From NCBI GenBank assembly GCA_016708305.1, contig JADJGB010000008.1, forward strand, positions 1,240,001-1,304,000: a stretch of DNA of 64,000 nucleotides, read 5' to 3'. Shown piece after piece: positions 11,587 through 21,669 of the stretch (position 1 is the first letter of the stretch; each line of letters begins with the position of its first letter). The DNA comes from Sphingobacteriales bacterium. Its GTDB lineage: Bacteria > Bacteroidota > Bacteroidia > Chitinophagales > Chitinophagaceae. The notes under the pieces were generated by a model, which was given only the letters and a program-made list of their open reading frames with translations, did not search any database and was not told the DNA's origin. The position numbers were made by a program, and so were the translations under genes.

Positions 11587-12659
11587 ATGAAAAATTCCCT
11601 ATTTTTAAACCAAAAAATCAATGAAATGACAAAAAAGGCTTCTCTTGCTATTCTAATCGCTTCTGTTTTTTCTGGCGTATATGGCCAGGAAAACGCTGGT
11701 TCTACTAAAATTTCAGGCTCTCTTGATGCTTACTATCGTTTTAATGCACGAAAAGGGAATAATTTAACTTCATTCACCAACAAACAAAATTCTTTTGAAC
11801 TGGGCATGGCTTCTTTAAAGGCTGAACACAAATTTAATAAGGCATCAGTTGTAGCCGACCTGGGTTTTGGCACCAGGGCAGAAGAGTTTTCGTACAATGA
11901 CAAAGGAACACTGTTGGCATTGAAACAGGCTTATGTAATTTATTCCCCTATAAAATCGGTGAAGCTGACCATGGGTAAATTCGCTACACATATCGGGTAT
12001 GAAGTACTGGATGCCTCTGGCAATAAAAACTACAGCATGAGCTATATGTTTTCCTTTGGCCCCTTTTTTCACACTGGTTTGAAAGCAGATATCGGCTTAG
12101 GAGATAAATCTGCCATAATGCTGGGCGTTGCTAACGCCGCTGACCACACCACCATTGATTTTTTGAAAAATGGAGGAGAAAAATCTGTTCTGGCACAGTT
12201 TACAACTGCCTCATCAGAGGAAAAACTGAAAGTAGCGCTTAATTTCGTAGGAAATGGGTATGGAACTAATTTATCAAGAAGCCAGATAGATGCAGTTGTA
12301 ACGTGTACTGTAACGGACAAATTGGGTATTGGATATAACGGAACAACTACTCTTTTCAAACCAGAAAAGGGGAATTCTTCAAACTGGTGGGGGTCGGCAA
12401 TATATGTAAATTACGCTGTAAAACAGGGTGTTGATTTCATCTGGCGATCGGAGTATTTTTCTGATAAAAAATATGCAACTACCCCAGTAGCTTCCAATAT
12501 TTTTCAGAACACACTTTCAGCAAATTTTAAGGCAGGTTTTTTAACATTAATTCCAGAATTGCGAATTGACAATGCCCAGGACCCTGTCTTTCCAGAGCGG
12601 ATGGAAGCCCTGCAAAAAACGCTTTCTCTGCCCTTTTTGCTGCGGTGTACTGCTTTTAA
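11587..12659 (+). CDS. Outer-membrane beta-barrel (porin-like) protein beside amt (C-terminal frameshift)
   Basis: Secreted barrel of about 357 residues. A second ATG at 11626 starts the clean signal peptide MTKKASLAILIASVFSGVYGQ and may be the true start. Repeated alternating amphipathic strands follow (SGSLDAYYRFNARKGN, VKLTMGKFATHIGYEVLD, NWWGSAIYVNYAVKQGVDFI). The frame slips near 12592. In the uncorrected frame the protein ends in a basic tail, but one base over it reads RADGSPAKNAFSALFAAVYCF and stops at 12659, ending in Phe as outer-membrane barrels do. One missing C explains it. It lies just before the ammonium transporter, so a nitrogen-related role is inferred from context only. Confidence 0.75.
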
Positions 12660-12735
12660 TAATTAATAACTATGTAAAAGCAAGTGGTCCTTTATATAAG
12701 AACAAAATTTATACTTTAATTAAAAATTCTCAACT

Positions 12736-14058
12736 ATGTCCCGTATTAGTAGAACAATCCCTTTCGTTTTGATGATTATTTTGGCTGTTATAGCCGCATT
12801 TGTACCAATTGTTCCCGATTTTGATGGTAGTAATGTTTATAATTATGCAGATATTTCATGGATGCTAATTTCTTCTGCACTCGTTTTGTTAATGACTCCC
12901 GGTCTTGCCTTCTTTTATGGCGGAATGGTGAGTAAGAAGAATGTTATCTCCACTCTTTTGCAAAGCTTCATTGCCACTGGTTTGATCAGTGTTTTATGGG
13001 TTGTTTTTGGATTTAGCCTTGCTTTCGGAGATTCCCTTGGAGGTATTATCGGTAATCCTTCTACATTTTTTATGATGAAAGGGCTCAATGGGCATGCTAC
13101 CTTGGCTGCGGCTCCTACCATACCTATTTTATTATTTGCACTTTTCCAGTTGAAGTTTGCCATCATTACACCAGCATTATTAGTAGGCGCTACGGCAGAA
13201 AGAATAAAATTTACCTCCTATATGTTTTTCATGATCTTATTCAGCATATTTATTTATGGACCTCTGGCACACTGGACATGGCATCCCAACGGCTTTTTGT
13301 ACAAGCTGGGTGTGCTTGACTTTGCAGGAGGCACTGTAGTACATATTTCTGCTGGTTGCGCAGCCCTGGCAGGCGCTATTGTACTGAAAAGAAGAAAGGT
13401 TCACAAGGAGAGAGAAGAAGTGAAACCTGCAAGAATTCCTTATGTACTATTAGGCACAGGGCTTCTTTGGTTTGGGTGGTTTGGTTTGAATGCAGGGTCT
13501 GCATTAGGAGCCAACAGTATCGCTGTTGGCGCATTTGCTACAACCAATACAGCTTCGGCAGCAGCCGGAGTTACCTGGTTGCTCTTTGATATGCTCAGGG
13601 GAAGAAAAGCCTCTGCCTTGGGTTTTGCTATAGGAGCTGTGGTGGGGCTGGTAGCCATTACTCCAGCAGCCGGTTATGTTGGCATTTCTCAAAGTATTGC
13701 CATTGGTGTGGCCGGGGCTGTATGCTCCAATATTGTTTTATATTGGAAAAATGTCCGAACCAGTATTGATGATACATTAGATGTTTTTCCTTGTCATGGT
13801 ATAGGTGGTATTGTTGGCATGATCCTCACTGGTGTTTTTGCCAGCAAGAAAATTAATCCGGCTGGAGCTGACGGTTTATTGTATGGCGGCACCCATTTCT
13901 TTCTGAAACAATTGCTTGGATGTGGTGTGGCTGTCGTGTTTTCATTTACAGTAGGCCTCCTGCTATTCAAAGTAATAGATTTATTTTTTAAGCTCCGTGT
14001 TTCCGAAGAAGAAGAGGTCTTTGGCCTTGATATCACTCAGCACGACGAGAGTTTGTAG
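12736..14058 (+). CDS. amt: Ammonium transporter (Amt/MEP/Rh family)
   Basis: Polytopic ammonium channel of 440 residues. Family marks: FFYGGMVSKKNVISTLLQSF near the N-terminus, DFAGGTVVHISAG carrying the first conserved pore histidine, WFGWFGLNAGSALG, and DVFPCHGIGGIVGMI with the second. The frame is intact. No glnK/glnB gene is next to it, unlike many amt loci; the neighbour is the porin-like gene 76 nt upstream. Confidence 0.95.
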   Translation: MSRISRTIPFVLMIILAVIAAFVPIVPDFDGSNVYNYADISWMLISSALVLLMTPGLAFFYGGMVSKKNVISTLLQSFIATGLISVLWVVFGFSLAFGDSLGGIIGNPSTFFMMKGLNGHATLAAAPTIPILLFALFQLKFAIITPALLVGATAERIKFTSYMFFMILFSIFIYGPLAHWTWHPNGFLYKLGVLDFAGGTVVHISAGCAALAGAIVLKRRKVHKEREEVKPARIPYVLLGTGLLWFGWFGLNAGSALGANSIAVGAFATTNTASAAAGVTWLLFDMLRGRKASALGFAIGAVVGLVAITPAAGYVGISQSIAIGVAGAVCSNIVLYWKNVRTSIDDTLDVFPCHGIGGIVGMILTGVFASKKINPAGADGLLYGGTHFFLKQLLGCGVAVVFSFTVGLLLFKVIDLFFKLRVSEEEEVFGLDITQHDESL

Positions 14059-14240
14059 ATATATAAATACATTTTTTTGACAAAAAAGTAACCGTTTCGG
14101 TCTTTGTTGAGTAGGTTTTTAGAAGAAATATTAAAAATTGGGGAAGAAAGTTTTGTCAATTTTGAGGTGGATAATCCTTTCCATTGAAAGAAGTTGTTTC
14201 GTATCGAAAATCTTTGCGTTCTTAAAATGATTCTTTCAAT

Positions 14241-14274
14241 TTTGACCATTTTTACATAACCTCCCTTATCTTTG
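14241..14274 (+). promoter_or_regulatory. Predicted promoter of the atpBEFH operon
   Basis: TATCTTTG at 14267-14274 matches the Bacteroidota -7 box TAnnTTTG, with TTTG at 14241-14244 as a -33 element 22 nt upstream. A start point about 7 nt downstream leaves a very short leader before the atpB ATG at 14293. Confidence 0.6.
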
Positions 14275-14292
14275 CGAAAATTTATTGGCAGT

Positions 14293-15393
14293 ATGAGGTC
14301 TAATTGCTTCAAATCCTTGATAGTAGCGGCTTTAAGCCTGTTTTTTGTATTTTTTCCCAATGTTTTAATAGCACAGGAGGAAGCACATGCTGCCGCACCC
14401 GAAGCAGAAGCTCAGTTTGATCCGGGCGCTGCCATCCTGCATCATATTGCAGACGCACATGAATTTCACTTTTTTGACATACAAAAGGACGATGGTTCCA
14501 AATTTACTTTCAGTATTCCGCTGCCGGTGATTTTATATTCTCCTCAAAACGGTTTTGATATATTTATGTCTTCAAAATTTCATCATGGCGAGGCAGAATA
14601 CAACGGATACAAGTTGAAGCACGAAATAATTGTACCGGTTGATCCCAATGTGAGAGTATATGATTTTAGCATTACCAAAAATGTGGCACAACTGATTTTA
14701 GCAGTGGTAGTGCTGATATGGATTTTACTTGCAATGGTAAAAAAATACAAGTCCGGTCAGGGAGTTACTTCAGCGCCAAAGGGTTTGCAAAATGCTATTG
14801 AGCCGGTGATTACTTTTGTGAGAGATGATATTGCAAAACCCAATCTGGGGCCAAAATATCAAAAATACTTTCCCTACTTATTAACCTTATTCTTCTTTAT
14901 ATTAATCAATAACCTTTTTGGAATGTTGCCTGGCGCTGCCAATGTGAGCGGTAATATTGCTTTTACAGCCATGCTGGGTATTGTTTCCTTCTTTGTTATT
15001 TTGTTCAGCTCCAATAATCATTACTGGCAGCATATTTTCTGGTTCCCGGGCGTGCCGCTTCCGGTAAAGTTTATTATGCTTCCGGTGGAACTGTTGGGTG
15101 TGTTTACAAAGCCATTTGCATTGATTGTCCGTTTGTTTGCAAACATGACAGCCGGGCACATTATCATTCTGAGTTTTATTAGTTTGATATTTATATTTAA
15201 GAATATGAGTACGGTGGCAGGGATAGCTTTTTCTCCTATATCGGTTGTCTTTTCGGTATTTATTTACCTGATTGAAATATTAGTGGCATTTATCCAGGCT
15301 TATATTTTCACCAATCTGACAGCCATTTTTATCAGTGGCGCTATTGGTGATCATCATTTTGAAGAAGATGTGGTGGATACGCACCATCATTAG
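14293..15393 (+). CDS. atpB: F0F1 ATP synthase subunit a
   Basis: Proton-channel subunit of the F0 sector, about 366 residues. I use the ATG at 14293, which begins a signal-like helix (SLIVAALSLFFVFFPNVLIAQ); a TTG at 14272 is in frame but overlaps the promoter. The extended periplasmic N-terminal region is followed by at least five membrane helices. VRLFANMTAGHIIILSFISL contains the essential arginine next to the c-ring. Histidine-rich C-terminus (DTHHH). First gene of atpB-E-F-H. Confidence 0.95.
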   Translation: MRSNCFKSLIVAALSLFFVFFPNVLIAQEEAHAAAPEAEAQFDPGAAILHHIADAHEFHFFDIQKDDGSKFTFSIPLPVILYSPQNGFDIFMSSKFHHGEAEYNGYKLKHEIIVPVDPNVRVYDFSITKNVAQLILAVVVLIWILLAMVKKYKSGQGVTSAPKGLQNAIEPVITFVRDDIAKPNLGPKYQKYFPYLLTLFFFILINNLFGMLPGAANVSGNIAFTAMLGIVSFFVILFSSNNHYWQHIFWFPGVPLPVKFIMLPVELLGVFTKPFALIVRLFANMTAGHIIILSFISLIFIFKNMSTVAGIAFSPISVVFSVFIYLIEILVAFIQAYIFTNLTAIFISGAIGDHHFEEDVVDTHHH

Positions 15394-15428
15394 TTTGTAT
15401 TTTTTTAACCAAATATAAAAACAGAGTC

Positions 15429-15680
15429 ATGAGTTTAATGAATGTTTTACTGGAAGTTAGCGGAAGCTGGTCGCACTTTGGTGGCGCTATCGGCGCAGGT
15501 CTTGCGGCTATCGGAGCGGGTATCGGTATCGGACAAATTGGTAAAGGCGCCAATGAAGGTATTGCCCGTCAGCCCGAAGCAGCTAATGACATTCGTGGTG
15601 CGATGATCCTGGCAGCAGCGCTTGTAGAAGGTGTTGCGCTGTTTGCGGTAATTGCCGGCCTGCTGGCAGTACTGAAATAA
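15429..15680 (+). CDS. atpE: F0F1 ATP synthase subunit c
   Basis: Two-helix hairpin protein forming the rotor ring, 83 residues. Helix 1 has the glycine pattern GAGLAAIGAGIGIG; the polar loop is GANEGIARQPEA; helix 2, ILAAALVEGVALFAVIAGLL, carries the ion-binding glutamate. A Gln in helix 1 (GIGQ) is present, but no Ser follows the glutamate as in Na+-coupled rings, so proton coupling is the likelier reading. 35 nt after atpB. Confidence 0.95.
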   Translation: MSLMNVLLEVSGSWSHFGGAIGAGLAAIGAGIGIGQIGKGANEGIARQPEAANDIRGAMILAAALVEGVALFAVIAGLLAVLK

Positions 15681-15699
15681 GGACTGAACCACAAAAATT

Positions 15700-15736
15700 A
15701 TACTGTATCCAAAGCAAAGGGTGGCGGATGCAGTAT
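15700..15736 (+). promoter_or_regulatory. Intercistronic stem-loop between atpE and atpF
   Basis: TACTGTATCC pairs imperfectly with GGATGCAGTA across a ~15-nt loop and is followed by TTCCTTTT. The placement, directly after the gene for the most abundant subunit, suits an mRNA-stabilising hairpin or a partial terminator. Inference from sequence only. Confidence 0.45.
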
Positions 15737-15782
15737 TCCTTTTAATCAAAAAAAGTTTAAAATATAAAATACAAATTGAATT

Positions 15783-16277
15783 ATGGGCTTACTTACTCCT
15801 GATCTTGGTTATTTCGTATGGGCGATTATCATTTTTGTAATTCTGCTTTTCATTCTGAAAAAATTTGCATGGAAGCCAATTATCAAAATGCTGAATGAGC
15901 GTGAGCAAAACATTGCCGGTTCAATTGCCACTGCCGAAAAAATAAAGGCAGAAATGGCGCAACTGCAAAACGAAAATGAAGCCCTATTAGCAAAGGCGCG
16001 CGAAGAAAGAGCACAACTTTTAAAGGAAGCCAGAGAAACGAAAGAAAAAATTATCAGCGAAGCAAAAGACATGGCCAAGGGAGAAGCAGGAAAAATCATT
16101 TCCGATGCTCAACTGGCCATCAATTCTCAAAAGATGGCAGCCATTACCGAGGTTAAGAATGAAGTGGGTAAAATGGTAGTGGAATTGAGCGAAAAAATAT
16201 TGAAAAAGGAACTTTCTGCCGCCACAAGGCAGGAAGATTATATCAACAGTCTGGTAAAAGAAATTAAGTTAAGTTAA
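15783..16277 (+). CDS. atpF: F0F1 ATP synthase subunit b
   Basis: Peripheral-stalk subunit of 164 residues. An N-terminal membrane helix (YFVWAIIIFVILLFILKKF) is followed by a long charged coiled coil (AEKIKAEMAQLQNENEALLA through KEKIISEAKDMAKGEAGKII). Starts about 100 nt after atpE, beyond the hairpin. Confidence 0.95.
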   Translation: MGLLTPDLGYFVWAIIIFVILLFILKKFAWKPIIKMLNEREQNIAGSIATAEKIKAEMAQLQNENEALLAKAREERAQLLKEARETKEKIISEAKDMAKGEAGKIISDAQLAINSQKMAAITEVKNEVGKMVVELSEKILKKELSAATRQEDYINSLVKEIKLS

Positions 16278-16299
16278 TAACAGATTTTTAGCGTCCGAT

Positions 16300-16336
16300 G
16301 TCAAATATCTAATATCTAAAATCTAAAGTCTAAATA
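16300..16336. repeat. Short degenerate 9-mer repeats before atpH
   Basis: Four imperfect tandem units of the type ATCTAAAAT/ATCTAATAT (TCAAATATCT, AATATCTAAA, ATCTAAAGTC, TAAAT) lie immediately before the atpH start codon. Similar word-like intergenic microrepeats occur at 62990-63110 in this window. Confidence 0.6.
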
Positions 16337-16342
16337 TACAAC

Positions 16343-16906
16343 ATGCCGAATCCCCGTTTAGCTGCAAGATATGCCAAAGCCTTACTTGATTTTTCTATTG
16401 AACAAGGAATGTTAGAAGAGATTTTTACCGATATGAAATGGCTAGATGGAATTTGTAAATCGAATCGTGATTTTACAAATTTGCTGCGCAGTCCCATCAT
16501 AAGGGAACAAGCGAAGATTAATGTAATTAATGCAATTACTACAGGGAGGGTCAATGCAATTTCACGTACTTTTTTGGGCCTGTTAATTACCAAAAACCGT
16601 GAAGCGAATCTTGATGAAATTACTCATGCTTTTGCCGCTCAGTATCGCGAACATAAAAACATCAAAATCGTTAAACTGACAACTGCCATTCCGGTGGGTG
16701 ACGGTGTGAAAAAGGCTATTTTGAACAAACTGAAAGAAAGTGGCGATTTTCAAAATATTGAATTAGAGGAAAAAGTAAATCCGGGCTTAATTGGCGGTTT
16801 TGTGTTAGAAACCGGCGATAAGATGATTGATGCCAGCGTAGCCTACGACCTGAAAGCAATCAGCACACAGTTTAAAAATAACGATTTTATATACAGAGTT
16901 AGATAA
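16343..16906 (+). CDS. atpH: F0F1 ATP synthase subunit delta
   Basis: OSCP/delta stalk subunit, 187 residues. N-terminal PRLAARYAKALLDFSIEQG is the usual delta start; the C-terminal region has VNPGLIGGFVLETGDKMIDASV, the conserved delta signature. In the common order atpA and atpG should follow; instead a repeat element begins 14 nt after the stop codon and the next gene is nifJ on the other strand. Confidence 0.95.
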   Translation: MPNPRLAARYAKALLDFSIEQGMLEEIFTDMKWLDGICKSNRDFTNLLRSPIIREQAKINVINAITTGRVNAISRTFLGLLITKNREANLDEITHAFAAQYREHKNIKIVKLTTAIPVGDGVKKAILNKLKESGDFQNIELEEKVNPGLIGGFVLETGDKMIDASVAYDLKAISTQFKNNDFIYRVR

Positions 16907-16919
16907 TACTGTAAAAAAA

Positions 16920-17187
16920 GGTTTTATGACGGATAGTGAGGGTTTGGAATTGTTGCGCATTGCGACAATGGCCTTGAAAAAAATGCGTAAAAAATTGATT
17001 GAAGGTAGTCGTTAAAAAGCTGTCGTTGTTTGAACGCCGTTTGGTCTTCGTAATAAAGGCAACTACGGCGTGAGTTTGACGGGTTTAGACTACCGAAATC
17101 ATTTTTAGCAATTTTTTTCAAAGACTTTATTTTTTTTGTTACTTTTTTTTATCAAGTACCATAGTCCATACAAAACGTCATAGAACC
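16920..17187 (-). repeat. Dispersed repeat with terminal inverted repeats, copy 2 (inverted)
   Basis: Same element as 10395-10686 in reverse orientation, 268 bp. Ends are GGTTTTATGACG at the left and GGTTCTATGACG read from the right. With copy 1 it forms a pair of inverted repeats around the porin-amt-atpBEFH block. Confidence 0.85.
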
Positions 17188-17342
17188 AAGAAAATCTATA
17201 GGATAATGTTTATTATTCTGAAAATCTTTTTACCCAAAGCCCAAAATTCTTAGTGAATTTTTCTGACTTGTGCATCTTTTGTAAGAAGTGCATAATTTAG
17301 AATGTCTATTTCTGCATTTTACTGAAAACCAATAATTTGTAT

Positions 17343-17373
17343 CAAAAAAGGCAGCCTCCCGAGAAGCCGCCTT
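17343..17373 (-). terminator. Rho-independent terminator of nifJ
   Basis: On the minus strand a G/C-rich stem (AAGGCGGCTTC ... GAGGCTGCCTT) is followed by TTTTTTGAT. It lies about 28 nt past the nifJ stop codon. Confidence 0.8.
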
Positions 17374-17400
17374 GTAATTAAGCAATTATGATTGGGTGGG

Positions 17401-20400
17401 TTACAACCCTCTTAAAGTATGCAGCGTGTGCCATTTATTGGTCTTCATTTCTTCAGATTGCTTCATGAAATCCGCTGCCTTTTGAGGGTCTTTTTGATGA
17501 ATAATTTTATACCTGTTTTCGTGATACTGGAAGTCGCTCAACGATATAGACGGGTCTTTGGTATCCAGCACAAATCTTTCGCCCTGGGGCTTCAAAGGAT
17601 TGTAGTGGAACAATGGCCAGTAACCGCTCTTCACTGCAAACTGCTGTTGTTCGGCGCCCTTAGCAATATCAATACCGTGTGCAATACAATGCGAGTAGGC
17701 AATGATTAAAGACGGACCAGGGAAGGCTTCTGCTTCCTGAATGCAGCGCAGCGTATGAGAGTCATTGCCTGCCATTGCTATCTGTGCCACATAAGCTGTG
17801 CCATGGGCTATAGCCTGCATTGCCAGATCTTTTTTGCCGGTGGGTTTACCATTTACGCTAAACTTGGCGCTGGCTCCCAACGGAGTAGATTTGGAAGTTT
17901 GGCCACCCGTATTACTATATACTTCTGTATCCAGAACAAGAATATTAACATTTGCACCACTGGCTAACACGTGGTCGAGACCGCCATAGCCGATATCGTA
18001 AGCCCAGCCGTCGCCGCCGATTATCCAGATAGATTTCTTTTCGAGAAAATCTGCCAGGTGGAAAAGGTTTTTCGCAGAAGGAGAACTTTCATTTTTTAGT
18101 TTTTCTTTCAATATCTGTACTAGTTCTCTTTTTACCTGAATTTCGGCTTCCGTGTTGTCAAGAGCAGTAAGGATTTTATCAACTAAGGTTTCGCCTATGA
18201 AAGGACGAAGTTCATCCAATAACTGCAATGCCATTTCTTTTTTCTTATTGGTTGCCAGTGCAAGTCCAAGTCCAAATTCGGCATTATCTTCAAAAAGGCT
18301 GTTTGCCCATGCCGGCCCTATTCCCTGAGCGTTGTGTGTCCAGGGTGTGGTGGGTAAGTTGCCGCCATAAATGGAGGTGCATCCTGTAGCATTGGCCACA
18401 ATCATCCGCTCGTCAAAGAGTTGTGTTACTAGTTTAATATAAGGAGTTTCTCCACAACCGGCACATGCGCCGCTAAACTCAAACAATGGTTGCAGAAACT
18501 GAGAACCTTTCACCGTATTCTTATTTACCTTAGTGCGGTCCATTTCAGGGATAGAAAGGAAGAAGTCCCAATTGTTGCGCTCTGCCTCCTGGAAGGATTC
18601 TTTATCCATCATATTGATGGCTTTGTGTCCGGGTTCTGTTTTGCTTAATGCAGGACAGTATTCTACACAAATGCTACAACCTGTACAATCATCTGTTGAT
18701 ACTTGCAGCGTGTAGGTCTGAGTGGCTTTGTCAAACTCTTTACCAATTGGGTCAACATGTTTCCAGGTTTCTGGAGCATGTTTCAAAAGAGATTTATCAT
18801 ACACCTTAGCTCTGATACTTGCATGCGGGCAAATCAGGTAACACTTGCCGCACTGTGTGCATAGGCTTTCGTCCCAAACCGGTACTGCATCAGCGATATT
18901 TCTTTTTTCCCATTTGGTAGTGCCGCTGGGATAAGTGCCATCGATAGGGAAGGCGCTTACCGGCAGGTCATCTCCTTGCCCGGAGATTATTTTACCCAAT
19001 ACGTCTTCTACAAATTCGGGCGCTCCTGGCGTTACAGGGTTGCCAAGAGGTGTTTCCCCTATTTGAAATTGGGAGTAATCAATCTCGTATAATCCGCTGA
19101 TTGCCATATCAATAGCGCCATAGTTCTTTTGAACCACTGCCTCACCCTTTTTGGAGTAGGTTTTGTAAGCGGCCTCCTTAATTTTTGCAATAGCTTCTTC
19201 GCGGGGCAAAATATTACTGATGGCAAAGAAACAGGTTTGCAAAATAGTATTGATTCTATTGCCCATGCCCGCCTCCTTGGCTACGGTATAGGCATTGATA
19301 GCGTAGAATTTTATTTTCTTCCGAATAATTTCTTCCTGTATTTTTTTGGGGATATGCTGCCATACCTGATCTTTTGGATAAGGTGTGTTAAGCAGGAAAG
19401 TGGCGCCATCAACCGCATATTTAAATACATCATAAATAGACAGATAATTAAAATGGTGGCAGGCTATAAAATTGGCAGAATTAATTAAGTAAGTGGATTC
19501 AATGGGTTTGGCTCCAAACCTAAGGTGAGAAACCGTCAATGACCCCGATTTTTTGGAATCATATACAAAATATCCCTGAACATGGTAATCGGTTTCGTCG
19601 CCAATAATCTTGATGGAGTTTTTATTGGCACTCACTGTTCCATCAGCTCCAAGACCATAAAAAAGGCCGCGAAACAGGTGTTGGTCTTCCAGATTAAAGT
19701 TTTTGTCATAATCCAAACTGGAGAAGGTAATGTCATCATCAATACCTATGGTAAAGTTGCTTTTAGGCTTTTCTTTGTCCAACTCCTTATAAATGGCAAC
19801 CACCATTGCGGGGTAAACTCTTTGGAGGAGAGGCCATATCTGCCACCGATTACTTTTGGATGAATGATATTATCGGTTTGGTTCAAAGCATTGATAACAT
19901 TCATATACAATGGTTCGCCAATACCGTTTGGCTCTTTGGTACGGTCAAGAACGGCGATGCTCTTAACTGTTTTAGGGATAACATTTACAAATGCATGTAC
20001 ATCCATCGGGCTAAACAGGCGCACGATCACCACACCCACCTTTTGGCCATTGTTATTCAGGTAATCAACGGTTTCTTTTACAGCGCCTGCGCCCGATCCC
20101 ATAATTACAGACACTTTCTCGGCATCTTTTGCTCCGTAATATTCATAAATATTGTATTGGCGACCGGTAAGTTGGGCAAACTGGTTCATTATTTCCTGAG
20201 TAATGCGGGGCACATTATTTATATAGGTGTTGGCTGCTTCCCTGCTTTGGAAAAATACATCAGGATTTTGAGCAGTTCCACGTATAAAAGGATTAGCCGG
20301 ATTCAAGGAGCGTTCTCTGTGCGCCCTGATAGCATCCATATCCAGCATTTGCAAAATAACATCGTCTTTCACCAATGCCACCTCATTCAATTCGTGAGAG

Positions 20401-20956
20401 GTACGGAAGCCGTCAAAAATATTCAGGAAGGGTATTCTGGTTTTAAGAGTTGCGGCATGAGCAATCATGGCCATATCCATTACTTCCTGTGGTTTATTGC
20501 CAAAAAGCATTGCCCAGCCGGTAGAACGGCAGGCCATCACATCGCTATGGTCGCCAAAAATGGAGAGCGCGTGTGTGGCAAGAGTTCTTGCTGCTATATG
20601 AAATACTGTAGGCGTAAGCTCTCCGGCAATTTTATACATATTGGGGATCATAGGCAATAACCCTTGCGAAGCGGTAAAAGTAGATGCAAGTGTTCCGCCT
20701 TGCAAAGCGCCGTGTATGGTACCTGCAGCCCCGGCTTCACTTTGCATTTCTGTAACCTGAGGAACAGTGCCAAATACGTTTTTCATGCCTTTTGCACTCC
20801 ATTCGTCCGCCCATTCACCCATTGTGGATGAAGGAGTTATTGGATAAATGGCGCAAACTTCGCTACACTTATACGCAATATAAGCAGCAGCTTCATTACC
20901 GTCCATTACCTCAAACTGAGGTTTAACCACGCTTGTTCGGGGAGTTTATTGTCCAT
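17401..20956 (-). CDS. nifJ: Pyruvate:ferredoxin (flavodoxin) oxidoreductase, single-chain (frameshifted)
   Basis: Oxidatively decarboxylates pyruvate to acetyl-CoA while reducing ferredoxin or flavodoxin. Domain order is complete: N-terminal EVCAIYPITPSSTMGEWADE and SEAGAAGTIHGALQGG; gamma-type domain; two 4Fe-4S clusters (CTQCGKCYLICPHASI and CTGCSICVEYCPAL); the C-terminal TPP domain with GACAGCGETPYIKL, GGDGWAYDIGYGG and DTEVYSNTGGQTSKSTPLGA. The frame breaks near 19815 (SKEFTP / AMVVAIYKELDKEK), consistent with one base lost from a C/G run. A second slip near the start is possible: an ATG at 20956 (MDNKLP) lies upstream of the coding frame, which otherwise opens with GTG at 20930. About 1180 residues, normal for the family. 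Confidence 0.95.
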
Positions 20957-21124
20957 AATTAAATCTGATTTTAGAAAGTCAAAAGTACCATTATTAATTA
21001 GCCCAAAATATGAATTATATCATTTTTAAACATTTGATTTATTAGGTTTTTTATTTGAAAGAATCAATTTTAAGAAAGGTTTATAGCTTTTACAAACATA
21101 AATTAATACAATCATATTACCCCG

Positions 21125-21132
21125 TAATTTTG
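21125..21132 (+). promoter_or_regulatory. Predicted -7 box ahead of the DMT permease
   Basis: TAATTTTG fits TAnnTTTG and ends 17 nt before the ATG at 21150. No clear -33 TTG is seen at the expected spacing. Confidence 0.4.
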
Positions 21133-21149
21133 CTATAAAAACAACTATT

Positions 21150-21566
21150 ATGTGGTGGATTTATGCCTTGCTTTCAGCATTTTTTGCCGCTCTGACAGCC
21201 ATTTTTGCCAAAATTGGCGTAGAAAACGTGAGTTCCAATCTGGCTACGGCGATTAGAACGGTGGTAATATTATTTATTACCTGGGGAATCGTTTTTTTCA
21301 ACAGTGAACATAAGTCATTGAGTACCATCACCAAACATAGTCTTGCTTTTCTCATTCTTTCGGGAGTGGCCACCGGTTTGTCATGGCTTTTTTATTTTAA
21401 AGCATTGCAGCTCGGCGAGGTATCAAAAGTAGCGCCGGTAGATAAACTGAGCGTAGCGCTGACCATTATTCTCTCCGTTATTTTTTTGCATGAAGTGGTA
21501 AGCTGGAAAGTAGCTTTAGGCGCAGGGTTGATAATCAGCGGAACAATAGTGTTGATTTATCAATAA
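21150..21566 (+). CDS. EamA/DMT-family membrane protein, half-size
   Basis: 138 residues with about five hydrophobic helices: WWIYALLSAFFAALTAIFAK, AIRTVVILFITWGIVFF, LAFLILSGVATGLSWLFYF, VALTIILSVIFL and VALGAGLIISGTIVLIY. GLSWLFYFKALQLGEVSKVAPVDKLS is the usual EamA segment. It is one EamA repeat, so it probably works as a dimer. Substrate unknown. Confidence 0.85.
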   Translation: MWWIYALLSAFFAALTAIFAKIGVENVSSNLATAIRTVVILFITWGIVFFNSEHKSLSTITKHSLAFLILSGVATGLSWLFYFKALQLGEVSKVAPVDKLSVALTIILSVIFLHEVVSWKVALGAGLIISGTIVLIYQ

Positions 21567-21669
21567 AGACACAAATTCTCTTATTTTAGCAATAGAAAAT
21601 TCTTGAGATGGTATTTCCCTTTTTACATACAAAGGAGAATTGAAGCTGTAAAAAATATTCGAAATTAGC

